64,000 nt of DNA from Pseudoteredinibacter isoporae_A (GTDB taxonomy: Bacteria; Pseudomonadota; Gammaproteobacteria; Pseudomonadales; Cellvibrionaceae): NCBI RefSeq assembly GCF_040372805.1, contig NZ_BAABWJ010000001.1:806001-870000 (forward strand), in the 5' to 3' direction. Positions 26,727 to 35,763 of the stretch are shown here, piece after piece (the first letter of the stretch is position 1; every line of letters starts with the position of its first letter). A program made the translations under genes and the position numbers. A model generated the notes under the pieces. That model saw nothing but the letters and a program-made list of their open reading frames with translations. It was not told the origin of the DNA and made no database searches.

Positions 26727-27248
26727 CTAAGAAGCTTTCTTGTCCTGATTCCCGGATTCGTCCTGAATCAACGGGCGTCCGTCGAGTTCGGTTTTCTTGC
26801 CCTCAAAGCGCTCAAAAAACGCCTGGTGAGCAGACAGTGAGCAGGCATCTTCCCGGTGGGCGTAATCATGAATCCACTGGGTCAGCATCTCAAGATTCTT
26901 ATCCTGTGACGCCTTACTGGAGTACTTATGGGGCTCCCAGGGGCGGGCCTGGGCATTGGCCACACAATCCTCGATGGGCAAATTCAGGAAGATCAATTCG
27001 TTGGCATCCTCTTCCATCAGTTCCAATAAGTCGGCATAGCAGCCTTCAATCACCCAACCTTCATGTTGTTCCACAAAAGCGGTGATCAGACCCATGGATT
27101 CATCCAGAGGCATTCGCTTGGGCGGCAGCTCCGGCAACCAGGCAACCGTATCCAAATCCAAATACCCCAAACCTTCCGTGGTGGCTAAGTAGTTGGCTAA
27201 TGTTGATTTACCGGAACCTGAATTTCCGGTGATAAGCACTTTTCGCAA
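26727..27248 (-). CDS. small P-loop kinase-like ATPase
   Basis: The 173-residue protein starts MRKVLITGNSGSGKSTLANYLA with Walker A GNSGSGKS at 8-15 and has an adenylate-kinase-like layout: YLDLDTVAW, WVIEGCYADLL and LIFLNLPIEDCVANAQAR (a lid-like Arg). It resembles the FlaR/adenylate-kinase-related P-loop proteins. The substrate is unknown. A 7-bp hairpin-type palindrome at 27301 lies upstream of its start. The C-terminus overlaps a hairpin that may end both this gene and the convergent PhyH gene. Confidence 0.78.
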   Translation of the reverse strand: MRKVLITGNSGSGKSTLANYLATTEGLGYLDLDTVAWLPELPPKRMPLDESMGLITAFVEQHEGWVIEGCYADLLELMEEDANELIFLNLPIEDCVANAQARPWEPHKYSSKASQDKNLEMLTQWIHDYAHREDACSLSAHQAFFERFEGKKTELDGRPLIQDESGNQDKKAS

Positions 27249-27588
27249 AACAATTTCCTAAGACAAATCCATCAAGCGGCGCGAGTATAGCCGAGCCTCT
27301 ATGACACTTTTGTGTCATCGGTCGAGCTTTACCAAACAAGTCGCGTCGCTCAACTTAACGGCGGTAAATTCTAATCATTGAAGGTAAATCTGGCCTGAAC
27401 CAAACGCATTTTTTCAATGTCGGTGAAGGTATAGAGCCACATTCGAAGCCTGTCAATTTCATCAGACCGGGCTCTGGCACCACGAGTTCCGTGCCAAAGC
27501 AACAACAAGCCTCTATAAGCCCAGCGGTCGGGGAACAGCCTTTTGCATTGTGCTGCACAGGACTACAATAAATAAAGGCCCTTCCGTA
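27249..27588. other. intergenic region between two divergent genes
   Basis: Divergent promoters for the P-loop gene (minus) and the GST-like gene (plus) must lie here. The only structure I see is ATGACAC-TTTT-GTGTCAT at 27301-27318, a perfect 7-bp inverted repeat that could be an operator for the P-loop gene. An 80-codon minus frame (27355-27597) has no protein-like features. Confidence 0.5.
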
Positions 27589-28173
27589 ATGGACCATGCT
27601 ATGAAACTAATTGGCTCAAAACCTTCCCCCTATGTTCGACGCCTGCGCCTATGGTTGGCAGCCGAAAACTATGACTATGTGCAACTGGACATTCTAGGCC
27701 CTGAAGGACGCGAAGCCCTGCGCCGACACACTCCTGCCATGAAAATCCCGGTGCTGATCGATAGCGAGCACACGGTCTATGACTCCCGTGTTATCTACGA
27801 ATACCTCAACCGGAAGCTGAAGAAAGAGCAGCTCAGCTGGGAACAACAAAATACCCTGACACTTATTGACGCCGTTAACGATTCCTTTGTCATCATGATC
27901 ATGATGGATCGCTCGGGCATCGATAACAGCCAGGATATTTTGATCGCCAATCTTCAGCGCGATCGCATCGAGCAAACGCTCAATATACTTGAAGCAAAAT
28001 GCCAAAGCGGCGAGTTCAACGAATGGCAGTACCCCGCCATTTGTCTTTACTGTCTGCTGGACTGGATTGAGTTTCGCGAACTCTACGATCTTGCATCGTA
28101 TCCCTCCTTGCAGGCCTTTAAACACAGCAGCGACAGCCAGACGATGGTTAAGGAAACCGATCCCAGAATATAA
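27589..28173 (+). CDS. glutaredoxin-2/GST-like protein
   Basis: The 194-residue protein has a GST N-terminal thioredoxin fold: MKLIGSKPSPYVRRLRLWLA has the SPYVRR active turn as in GST-like proteins of the SspA/YfcF type, and YDSRVIYEYLNRK matches the (E/D)SxxI glutathione-contact turn. A short helical C-terminal domain follows. I take the ATG at 27589 (AAAGG upstream); ATG 27601 is also possible. It converges on the neighbouring P-loop gene with 8 bases between stops. Its role is probably thiol chemistry or stress response. Confidence 0.78.
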   Translation: MDHAMKLIGSKPSPYVRRLRLWLAAENYDYVQLDILGPEGREALRRHTPAMKIPVLIDSEHTVYDSRVIYEYLNRKLKKEQLSWEQQNTLTLIDAVNDSFVIMIMMDRSGIDNSQDILIANLQRDRIEQTLNILEAKCQSGEFNEWQYPAICLYCLLDWIEFRELYDLASYPSLQAFKHSSDSQTMVKETDPRI

Positions 28174-28181
28174 CCATGCCA

Positions 28182-28685
28182 TCAATAGTCGGCCCAACGC
28201 TCCAGCACGATATGAAAACCTTCGCTGGGCGTGGGTGCGACAAAATACCGTGTAAGCTGTTCAAACATGTCACGCGTATCCGTCGCCGTCCGCTCAGCTT
28301 GCTCAATACGTCGTTGAGCGATTTGCTTTAAACATTCTTCATCACTCAATGCCAGATAAACCAGTTTATGGGGAGCCTTCACCTCTGAAAAAATACTGCG
28401 TAACCAAGCTCGCTGCGCCAGAGTATTGGCCGGAAAATCCATCACTACATCCGTACCTGCACACAGGATAGATTGCACCAGAGGTTTGACTTGTGGCTTT
28501 AGTCGGGCAGAAAACTCAATGTAGTTTTCAAGCGTTCGAATCTGCTCAGGATACAGCGCAGCTAACCAATCGTCCTCTGAAAGTAGAATCGAATGGCTTT
28601 CCTCTGCCAACTGTCTGGCTGCAGTTGATTTACCGGCGCCCATCTTGCCGCAAAACAGTGTGAGCATGCCTACTGGGGTGTTCAT
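28182..28685 (-). CDS. AAA-type P-loop kinase-like protein
   Basis: The 167-residue protein has Walker A GKMGAGKST at 13-21, LSEDDWLAALYP, a Walker B-like VVMDFPANT and a lid segment RRIEQAERTATDTRDMFEQL. This matches the zeta-toxin/chloramphenicol-phosphotransferase-like group of small kinases (often named AAA family ATPase). AGGAGG directly before the ATG at 28685 fixes the start. The substrate is unknown; many relatives phosphorylate small molecules or nucleosides. Confidence 0.8.
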   Translation of the reverse strand: MNTPVGMLTLFCGKMGAGKSTAARQLAEESHSILLSEDDWLAALYPEQIRTLENYIEFSARLKPQVKPLVQSILCAGTDVVMDFPANTLAQRAWLRSIFSEVKAPHKLVYLALSDEECLKQIAQRRIEQAERTATDTRDMFEQLTRYFVAPTPSEGFHIVLERWADY

Positions 28686-28721
28686 ATTGCCTCCTCATGG
28701 CCTGGCCCAGAGGCAGATACA

Positions 28722-28748
28722 AAAAACCCGCCTCGTGGGCGGGTTTTT
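28722..28748. terminator. bidirectional rho-independent terminator
   Basis: AAAAACCCGCC and GGCGGGTTTTT pair perfectly around a 5-base loop, giving A/T tracts on both sides. It most likely ends the yaiI transcript coming from the right on the minus strand. Confidence 0.85.
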
Positions 28749-28881
28749 AAAAATCAGTCAGACACTAGCAAACCCACCATTGATGTTTAATGATGGTAAT
28801 AATCAGGCTGGTGTGGTGTTGCTGTGTCATAAACGGGTTCATGGTTTTAATACTGGGTGACAAAGCCAGTCTTGTCAATGC

Positions 28882-29346
28882 TCAAGTTTTCGATTGATCA
28901 CGCTTACATTTTGCCAAGTACTTATCTAATTGATTGGCAAAGGCTTGTTTTTCCTTCACGCCCAGTGGCGGTGGCCCACCACTCTGAATGCCACTGGCTC
29001 GCATGGTGTCCATAAAATCCCGCATATTTAAACGCGCACCTATATTGGCTTTACTGAACGGTTCCCCACGTGGACTCAGAGCTTTGGCACCTTTTTCGAT
29101 CACTTCAGCCGCCAAAGGAATATCCGACGTAATCACCAGATCCCCCTCAGCACAACGTTGCACAATTTCATTGTCCGCTACATCAAAACCGTGGGATACC
29201 TGCACACTGCTGATAAATTTTGACTTGGGCACGGGGATATACTGATTGGCAATCAAACAGCAGGGCATTTCAGCGCGATTCGCGGCACGAAATAAGATTT
29301 CTTTAATGGCCACCGGACAAGCGTCGGCGTCGACCCAGATTGTCAT
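28882..29346 (-). CDS. yaiI: YaiI/YqxD family protein (DUF188)
   Basis: The 154-residue protein begins MTIWVDADACPVAIKEIL, the family signature, with VITSDIPLAAEVIEKGAKAL and SPRGEPFSKANIGARLNMRDFMD following. The fold is PIN/NYN-like, with acidic residues suggesting metal-dependent nuclease activity, but the role is not established. The length is normal for the family. It is single and is followed by a strong bidirectional terminator. Confidence 0.9.
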   Translation of the reverse strand: MTIWVDADACPVAIKEILFRAANRAEMPCCLIANQYIPVPKSKFISSVQVSHGFDVADNEIVQRCAEGDLVITSDIPLAAEVIEKGAKALSPRGEPFSKANIGARLNMRDFMDTMRASGIQSGGPPPLGVKEKQAFANQLDKYLAKCKRDQSKT

Positions 29347-29401
29347 TTCGGGAATTCCTGATTGCGATTAGGGCATCATACCTGATTTTCCATCTTGGAA
29401 C

Positions 29402-30088
29402 TTACTGCTTTGAGTCATTGTATTCATTAAGTTGGCTATTTACGGAAAACTGGATGTATTGATCAATCGTCATATTACGACTTTCCGCCGCTTTTTCGGC
29501 CATTTGGTAGGTGCCCAAATCTAAATCAAGCCGTATTGATTTCGGCTCTCCGTTAAATCCGGGAATGAGTATTGTAGCTCCCAATATTGCAAATATTATA
29601 AGAACCGCTACGCCCCGAGGTATTGCTTCATGAAGAAATTTAGACTGGTGTACGATTTGGGAAGACAAAAACGATAACAGCCATATCATTAGCGAAAATT
29701 GTAAGAGTATGAAAAACTGACTGATATACTCGACATTTCTCATCCAGGCGCCTGCAAATAAAACTGGAATAGAGAAACCAATAACAATAAAAAATGCTGG
29801 AGAAGAGAACTGTGATATGCGCCTGGCAATATGAATGTTCTGTCGAACCAGAAAAGCTCGCTGCGTCGATATCGCTATCGATAGAAGTTCAATCAGTGCC
29901 ATAACTACCAACAGTGTAGCAATACTTATAAACGGAATATGATCAAACAATAGATCAACTAAGTATCCTCTCTCCATATGTGCTGGTAAGTTAAACTTAT
30001 CAACCCACCACATCATCGAAGATATTAGGAAACCAAAGAGAGTAAAAAATGGGAGGTCGCGTTTATCCAGGTTGACACAGATTTTCAA
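29402..30088 (-). CDS. membrane protein with C-terminal ribbon-helix-helix-like tail, unknown
   Basis: The 228-residue protein has about five hydrophobic segments (about 14-30, 48-75, 93-112, 118-142 and 160-176). A soluble tail (about 180-228) reads SIRLDLDLGTYQMAEKAAES and then NMTIDQYIQFSVNSQL. That tail looks like a CopG/Arc-type ribbon-helix-helix unit, a short strand and two helices. A membrane-anchored RHH protein is unusual; the resemblance is visual and weak. The composition is more AT-rich than its neighbours. No family is recognised. Confidence 0.6.
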   Translation of the reverse strand: MKICVNLDKRDLPFFTLFGFLISSMMWWVDKFNLPAHMERGYLVDLLFDHIPFISIATLLVVMALIELLSIAISTQRAFLVRQNIHIARRISQFSSPAFFIVIGFSIPVLFAGAWMRNVEYISQFFILLQFSLMIWLLSFLSSQIVHQSKFLHEAIPRGVAVLIIFAILGATILIPGFNGEPKSIRLDLDLGTYQMAEKAAESRNMTIDQYIQFSVNSQLNEYNDSKQ

Positions 30089-30134
30089 TGAATTCCTTCC
30101 CTTTCAGTATTGAATCGATCCCGTCCTTGAACAT

Positions 30135-30671
30135 TCAATCAGACCATTTGCGTGGCCACTCAGTAAGTGAATGAATACCTGGCATAGAATTTAAAACGTC
30201 AGACGAGGGAAGACAAGGATAGGGCAAACTTGAAACCCAAGACAGTATTTGACCTTCCTCAGAGCTCGATAATATCATCACGTCCTCAATCACTATCGTT
30301 AACTTATCTACGAAATATGAATTATCATTGGAGAATCTCCACTTATAATTCCCGTACCCCACGCGAATACTTCCCGATAGCTTTTCAGACATCACGACAA
30401 ACCATTGGCAATCCAGAGTATTTTCTTTCTCTATCACGGTATCGTTTAGGCAAAAGGTGTAAATATTTTCATAGGTTTTATTGAAGTCCCGAACCAGTGT
30501 TTTGGTGATTTCATCTCTACCCTGGGTTGCCGAAGGGAAATCAATAGCGCCGGTTCTTACTTCCATTTCGAGCGTAGCGTGTTCTGAAAACACACAACTC
30601 ATCAGATGGGGTTTATTGTCGTCTTTCGCCCTGATATAGCATCGAATAGCATTTTCGATATCTTTATTCAT
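30135..30671 (-). CDS. SnoaL/NTF2-like protein
   Basis: The 178-residue protein looks like a cone-shaped NTF2-like fold: an N-terminal helix IENAIRCYIRAKDDNKPHLM, then FSEHATLEMEVRTG, the helix GRDEITKTLVRDFNKTYENI and paired strands NTLDCQWFVVMSEKLSG and VGYGNYKWRF. Such proteins are often small-molecule isomerases or cyclases or have only a binding role. It lies 30 bases after the CHMI-like gene, so both may act on one compound. Confidence 0.6.
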   Translation of the reverse strand: MNKDIENAIRCYIRAKDDNKPHLMSCVFSEHATLEMEVRTGAIDFPSATQGRDEITKTLVRDFNKTYENIYTFCLNDTVIEKENTLDCQWFVVMSEKLSGSIRVGYGNYKWRFSNDNSYFVDKLTIVIEDVMILSSSEEGQILSWVSSLPYPCLPSSDVLNSMPGIHSLTEWPRKWSD

Positions 30672-30701
30672 TCGCCTTATCCAGAAGAATCTTTGTTGTT
30701 T

Positions 30702-31037
30702 TTAGCCGACACACTTGGAATAACTGTCGATATCAATATCAATTACTTCTACCGTTATTGAACAACGCCCCAGATTAAGGGCTTTCACTTCATTAAAAAC
30801 GCTTTCAGAAAATGCTTCCTTTTGCTCTAGGCTTCGGCCAGAAAGCAATTTGAGTTGAACATGCACAAAGTCGGTTTTTTCCGGGCCGGTCATATAGTGA
30901 TCATAGGCAATGCAGCGAGCTTTTATGTCGCTGCCATCCGCTTCAAACAGCTCGGATTTCAGACTTCCCTGAAAAACAGCGTTTAACAGTTTGTTACCAT
31001 CAATCGTTGATGAATGCTCGGCAATACAATGGGGCAC
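30702..31037 (-). CDS. 5-carboxymethyl-2-hydroxymuconate isomerase-like tautomerase
   Basis: This 111-residue protein starts MPHCIAEHSS with the amino-terminal Pro (after Met removal) that is the catalytic base of the tautomerase superfamily, and it ends with the YSKCV motif of the CHMI (HpaF) family. In homoprotocatechuate degradation CHMI moves a double bond in the ring-cleavage product. No other hpa gene is adjacent, so a different tautomerisation is possible. The gene is followed by the SnoaL-like gene. Confidence 0.78.
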   Translation of the reverse strand: MPHCIAEHSSTIDGNKLLNAVFQGSLKSELFEADGSDIKARCIAYDHYMTGPEKTDFVHVQLKLLSGRSLEQKEAFSESVFNEVKALNLGRCSITVEVIDIDIDSYSKCVG

Positions 31038-31169
31038 AGTTTGCTCCTGAAAAATAATCGTTAACTATCGGGAAGGCGTATCAATAAGGTAACCGTCATC
31101 CCTGAGCCGTTGTGGCAGCTAATGTATTGCTTTTCGGTGATGCTTACAAGGTAAACACCCGGTTGGTAT

Positions 31170-31751
31170 TTAGCTGTTCTGGCTTTGGCAGAAAATGGCG
31201 CAGCGACCAAAACCTAACATAGCGTATGCCGCCAGCAGGGCACTCAGCATGGAAATGGGCGGGAAGTAGGCAGGCCATTGATCAGGGCTTGCCCAAGAGC
31301 TGGACATCGGCAAAAGATGAGCAAACAAGGCCAGGGAAGCCAGGGCTTTAATCAGGTTATTTAAACGCTCAGTTTGCAGACGATAAAAGGCGTAGCTACC
31401 CAGTGCACCTGCCAGCAACATAAGATTACCAAGCAAATTGAGCTTTTGTTCTTCATAGAATTTTGCGAAGTATGCGGGGTTCAATAAAGCGATGGATAAA
31501 AGAATATGCAATATCAGTGCATGCCATGCCCAGCGGCCATAGCGAGCAGAACCGTTTGCGGACTGCTGATCTTGCGGTTCTTTCTTTAACTTCAGGGAAT
31601 AGAACGCTGAAGCGGCCATGCAGGCGGCGATAAAAAAGCTCACACTTTTGTTGACGATAAGCACTGGCCATTGCTCAAGCGCGACGTCGCCAAATACGAT
31701 GTAGCGCAAAGTCGCGTAGGCCAGGCAAAAAATAAGTACGGCTATCGGCAT
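31170..31751 (-). CDS. multi-pass membrane protein, unknown
   Basis: The 193-residue protein has six hydrophobic stretches and Ala/Leu-rich helices, with a charged loop (KLKKEPQDQQSANGSARYGR) after the second. I recognise no family. It begins 10 bases after the PQQ/cytochrome gene stop on the same strand, so it is probably the last gene of that periplasmic oxidation operon. It might anchor or pass electrons, but no heme-ligand pattern is evident. Confidence 0.65.
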   Translation of the reverse strand: MPIAVLIFCLAYATLRYIVFGDVALEQWPVLIVNKSVSFFIAACMAASAFYSLKLKKEPQDQQSANGSARYGRWAWHALILHILLSIALLNPAYFAKFYEEQKLNLLGNLMLLAGALGSYAFYRLQTERLNNLIKALASLALFAHLLPMSSSWASPDQWPAYFPPISMLSALLAAYAMLGFGRCAIFCQSQNS

Positions 31752-31760
31752 GGTGTTTCG

Positions 31761-33710
31761 CTATCTCTCTTCTTTTGCGTCACTCTGTTGTTCCAACTCA
31801 AAAGCGAGCAAGACATTACCCGGCAGTTGACCAAACATGCTGTAGCCAGAGTTAATAAACAGCTTGTCCTTGCCCAATACGGCACCATCGACATCAATCG
31901 CACCACCATGTGCAGGAATGCCATTTACGGTATTAAACGGCACTGCGGTTTTGCTTTGCCAAAGCACCTTGCCATCACTCATGCGGTAGGCGGCGAGCTT
32001 GCCATCCAAACCTGCCGCAAAAACCAATTCAGGTACCGCGCTCGGCGCAGCGGATAAGCCGTAATACCAAGAGCAGGCATAACGATCTTCCAGCTTACGT
32101 TTTTTACCGCTACGGACTTGCTCCAAACCAATTTTCGGCGCGTAAGCCATATCAAACTCGCAACCACGCTCAGCAGGCTTAGCCCATTCCACCTTGCCGT
32201 TATCGATATTCAATCGATACAGACCAGGCTTGGGTGTATACCCGGGAATATCACGCTCTGGATCAGCCAAAGGAACATAAACCGAATTTTTATACACCGT
32301 CATGCCCCAATGAATGCCACCATTGGTGGTTCCCATACTCAGGCGTTTGCGCCAGTAGAGTGTTCCTGTATCTGGGTTTAAGGCAAATACTTCTGAAGAC
32401 TTTTGACCCGCTAACAAGACCGGGCGGCCATCACTCATATGATGCAGAATCATAGGCGCACCAAAATCGAAATCCGGCCCCATGTCTTCGGGACAAGCTT
32501 CACCGCCGTTGAGACAAGCGGCGTTCCAGATATCGTTGGCGAGCGCTTGGAATTTCCAGCGCATTTTGCCTGTGGTCATTTCAAGCGCGATCACCGAATC
32601 ACTGGTATCGGTCGCCGGCTTGGAGGTGTTTTCACCCGTACCGATATACACCAGACCACGCGCCGCATCGATCGTAGGCGTTGTCCACACCACCGCACCG
32701 GAAGGACCAAACTTGGGCACACCGCTAGCGGTTTTACCCAGAAGCTTCGCTTGTTCGGTAGCATGCCACTGCCATTGGGTTTTACCGGTGTTGGCATCCA
32801 GCGAGATCACCATCCCATGGGAACGGCAACAGGGGTAACCGGGCATTCCGGCAGCGGCGACTTCAAAGGAAGAGATGGGCACAATTAACTGTGCGCTTTC
32901 TTTTTTCTGGCCTTTGACGGTCCCTTTAAAGAAAGCCGGAGTGCCGGTGATCAATGACGTAGGGAATACACCCAGGTTTTCCTTCCAGATTTGGCTACCG
33001 TCTTTTGCGCGCACTGCGTAGACGTTCGCCAGTTCATCAGCGAAAAACAAAACTCGCTCGCCGGCGATCTCTCCCAGCACGAGACTGGAACGAACACCTG
33101 CTGCGGTTTGCTTTTGCCACTTAATACAACCGCTTTCAGGGTCTAGCGCCATCACATGCGCGCTCTTACTACCAACGTACAGTGCGTCTTCTGTATACAC
33201 CGGCTGATTGCGCATATCGTTCACTTTTTGAAAACCGAACGCCCATTTCAATTTCAGCTTATGCACATTGTCAGGCGTGATCAGACTGTTTTCCTGCAGA
33301 CGGCTGTTGAATTTACCCATGCCCCAATCGCCACTGATCACTTCGCTATTCGCTTGGGTATTCACTGGATACTTGTCACAGCGATTGCTTTCTAACCAGC
33401 TGTTATCGACTTCACCACCACCGGATAGATATTCCGACACCCAACTGCGTTCATCCTTGCTCATCGCCGCAGCCTGGGGTTGCATACGGCCAATGGAAAT
33501 CGTCAGCATAATCTGACTTTGGCTCAGGCGTTTTAAATCTTCTACCTTGGGCGCTTTATCCAGGCCTTGATCATGGCAGGCCGCGCAATATTTTTTATAG
33601 AGTTGCTCACCTTTTTGGGCGTTGTTCATTTCTCCCGCTAGGGCATTACCGCCCAGGACGGCTGGAATCAGGGCGCTTAAGGTCAGGGCTAATCGACTCA
33701 GAGTTTTCAT
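31761..33710 (-). CDS. PQQ-binding quinohemoprotein dehydrogenase with N-terminal cytochrome c
   Basis: This 649-residue exported protein has a signal peptide (LALTLSALIPAVLGGNALA), an N-terminal c-type heme domain with CAACH at 42-46 and the axial Met in GRMQPQAAAM, and then an eight-blade PQQ beta-propeller. Tryptophan docking repeats such as DGSQIWKENLG, TGKTQWQW, TGKMRWKF and DGKVLWQSK are visible. The vicinal cysteines GYPCCRSHG (about 297) resemble the disulfide-ring Cys pair of quinoprotein alcohol dehydrogenases. The heme-first order resembles polyvinyl-alcohol-dehydrogenase-type enzymes. It would oxidise an alcohol in the periplasm and pass electrons to cytochrome oxidase. Confidence 0.88.
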   Translation of the reverse strand: MKTLSRLALTLSALIPAVLGGNALAGEMNNAQKGEQLYKKYCAACHDQGLDKAPKVEDLKRLSQSQIMLTISIGRMQPQAAAMSKDERSWVSEYLSGGGEVDNSWLESNRCDKYPVNTQANSEVISGDWGMGKFNSRLQENSLITPDNVHKLKLKWAFGFQKVNDMRNQPVYTEDALYVGSKSAHVMALDPESGCIKWQKQTAAGVRSSLVLGEIAGERVLFFADELANVYAVRAKDGSQIWKENLGVFPTSLITGTPAFFKGTVKGQKKESAQLIVPISSFEVAAAGMPGYPCCRSHGMVISLDANTGKTQWQWHATEQAKLLGKTASGVPKFGPSGAVVWTTPTIDAARGLVYIGTGENTSKPATDTSDSVIALEMTTGKMRWKFQALANDIWNAACLNGGEACPEDMGPDFDFGAPMILHHMSDGRPVLLAGQKSSEVFALNPDTGTLYWRKRLSMGTTNGGIHWGMTVYKNSVYVPLADPERDIPGYTPKPGLYRLNIDNGKVEWAKPAERGCEFDMAYAPKIGLEQVRSGKKRKLEDRYACSWYYGLSAAPSAVPELVFAAGLDGKLAAYRMSDGKVLWQSKTAVPFNTVNGIPAHGGAIDVDGAVLGKDKLFINSGYSMFGQLPGNVLLAFELEQQSDAKEER

Positions 33711-33761
33711 GGTGATACTCGTTTTATGTGTTCCAGGCTAATGGCTTTTTTATCAGGGCAT

Positions 33762-35735
33762 TCAATCAGGCAAGGCATAGGCGAGAATATAATCACCCGT
33801 GCCCCGGTTAAACATTTTGTGGCCTCCCGCCGCCAGGATGACATACTGCTTGCCATCCAATTCGTAACTCATAGGAACGGCTGTGGCATCCACAGGGAGT
33901 TTGGCGGTCCAGAGGACTTTTCCGCTGAGGCTGTCATAGGCGCGAAAGCGTTTATCCATGGTCGCGGCAATAAACGTTAGCCCACCTGCGGTGGTCATCG
34001 AGCCACCTAAATTGGGCGTGCCCCAGTTGATATCAAAAGGTACGGGAAAAGGAGCCATATCGTGAATTGAGCCCAAAGGGGATTCCCAACGCACATCACC
34101 GCTGCCCATATCAATCGCCACCATTTTTCCCCAAGGTGGTTTGGTGCAGGGAGCACCCAGCGGCGAGGTAACGGTGTCGGTAATCACCATATAGGGCGAG
34201 TCTTTCATGGTGACTTTCATTTCGCTGCCATGAGCGACGATATGGTCACCCGGATTACTGGGGTCGATGGGTTTGAGCTGCCCTTCAAACGGCGCGGTGT
34301 TTAAATTGACAAACAATAGATTTCGACGCGGCCAAAAACTGGCGCCGCCCCAATTCGCACCCCCTAAACTTCCTGGCAGCATCAGAGTGCGTTGCTCGGA
34401 TAAAGGCGTAAATAGCCCTTCACTGTGCAGAGACGCCAACCGTTTTTCACAGGCCTTTCGGTCAAACCACAACATGCCAAAGGCATCGTTTTTCGGATCG
34501 AGGTTCACGTCGATGAGTGGCCGAGGTTTAAGCGGAAAGGGTTGAGTAGGCGAACTGTATTCACCCGCCATTTTGGATTGGGGGACCGGGCGTTCTTCCT
34601 GACCAAATACCGGCTCACCAGTCTCTCGATCAAAAGTGAACACCAGCCCCTGTTTGGTCACTTGAATCACGACGGCCCGTTGTTTGCCGTCTTTTTCTAT
34701 ATCAACCAGTACCGGAGCGGCTGGGGCATCGTAGTCCCATAAATCATGATGAACAATTTGCTGATGCCAAACCACTTCACCCGTAGACCCTTTTAATGCC
34801 ACAACCGAATTCGCGTAGCGGTTATCACCGGGGCGCATGCCACCGTAAAAATCCGGTGACGGGCTGCTGGTGGGAATAAACACCAGGTCTCGTTCACTGT
34901 CGACTGACAAGGGCGCCCAAGCGTTGGCCCCACCCGCGAAATGCTGTGGGGTTTTTCCTTTAACACGAGGCCAATCTTTGGCCATCGGGTGATCATTGTG
35001 CTTGGGTATCGGATCAAAGCTCCACCGCTGTTCACCCGTGAAGGCATCAAATGCAACCACTGTACCCTGGGGCGCATGGGACTCAGCAAAGTCGATGATG
35101 GCGGAGCCCACCACAATATTATTTCCCACAACAACGGCGGCCGAAGAATTATTGACGTAGTCGGGCTGGTAACCTAAGGCCTTGTTATAGAGAGCGATTT
35201 CCCCATTGTCGCCGAAGCTTTTGCAGCGCTGCCCTTGCTTGGCATCAATCGCCACTATGCGGCGATCATGGGTGGCCACGTATAAACGTCGACCGCAGTG
35301 CTTATCCTGCTCAGAGGCTTCTGGATGCTGCCAATAACTCACCGCTCGACACCGCATAGGGCGTGTGCCACTCAGATTCACTTTGGGATCAAAGGACCAA
35401 CGCTCGTGCCCGGTTTTTGGGTCGAGTGCAATCACGCGATTAAACGGCGTGCAAAACGCCAGATGCCCGCCCGCGGCTTTCGGCAACAGAATCGGCGTCA
35501 CTTGAGTTGAGGTGCGCGACATATGTTCGGCCATGTGTTCGCTGTCACCTGTGCGGAACTGCCAGGCCAAGGCTAGGTTTTTAACATTGCTGCTGTTAAT
35601 CTGGCGCAAATCCGCAAAGGCCGAAGCACCTTCGTTCGCACGGTAATGCAACCATTGTTCGGCCTGAGTCGATGAACTGTGAGCACAGGCAAACAGCGTC
35701 AGCGCGGTCAGAGACGATTTCCAATAACGATACAT
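33762..35735 (-). CDS. PQQ-dependent dehydrogenase, glucose/quinate dehydrogenase-like
   Basis: The 657-residue exported protein has a signal peptide ending near STQA and a full PQQ propeller: SSNVKNLALAWQFRTGD, VIALDPKTGHERWSFDP, VAFDAFTGEQRWSFDP, HHDLWDYDAPAAPVL and GKMVAIDMGSGDVRWESPLG. DLWDYDAPAAPVL and INWGTPNLGGSMTTAGGL are hallmark segments of membrane-type glucose and quinate dehydrogenases. It lacks their N-terminal transmembrane domain, so it should be soluble in the periplasm. It lies 51 bases upstream of the quinohemoprotein gene in the same operon, and the two may act in series or share a substrate. Confidence 0.88.
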   Translation of the reverse strand: MYRYWKSSLTALTLFACAHSSSTQAEQWLHYRANEGASAFADLRQINSSNVKNLALAWQFRTGDSEHMAEHMSRTSTQVTPILLPKAAGGHLAFCTPFNRVIALDPKTGHERWSFDPKVNLSGTRPMRCRAVSYWQHPEASEQDKHCGRRLYVATHDRRIVAIDAKQGQRCKSFGDNGEIALYNKALGYQPDYVNNSSAAVVVGNNIVVGSAIIDFAESHAPQGTVVAFDAFTGEQRWSFDPIPKHNDHPMAKDWPRVKGKTPQHFAGGANAWAPLSVDSERDLVFIPTSSPSPDFYGGMRPGDNRYANSVVALKGSTGEVVWHQQIVHHDLWDYDAPAAPVLVDIEKDGKQRAVVIQVTKQGLVFTFDRETGEPVFGQEERPVPQSKMAGEYSSPTQPFPLKPRPLIDVNLDPKNDAFGMLWFDRKACEKRLASLHSEGLFTPLSEQRTLMLPGSLGGANWGGASFWPRRNLLFVNLNTAPFEGQLKPIDPSNPGDHIVAHGSEMKVTMKDSPYMVITDTVTSPLGAPCTKPPWGKMVAIDMGSGDVRWESPLGSIHDMAPFPVPFDINWGTPNLGGSMTTAGGLTFIAATMDKRFRAYDSLSGKVLWTAKLPVDATAVPMSYELDGKQYVILAAGGHKMFNRGTGDYILAYALPD

Positions 35736-35763
35736 AAGCTCGATTCTTTTTCGCGTGTACTGA

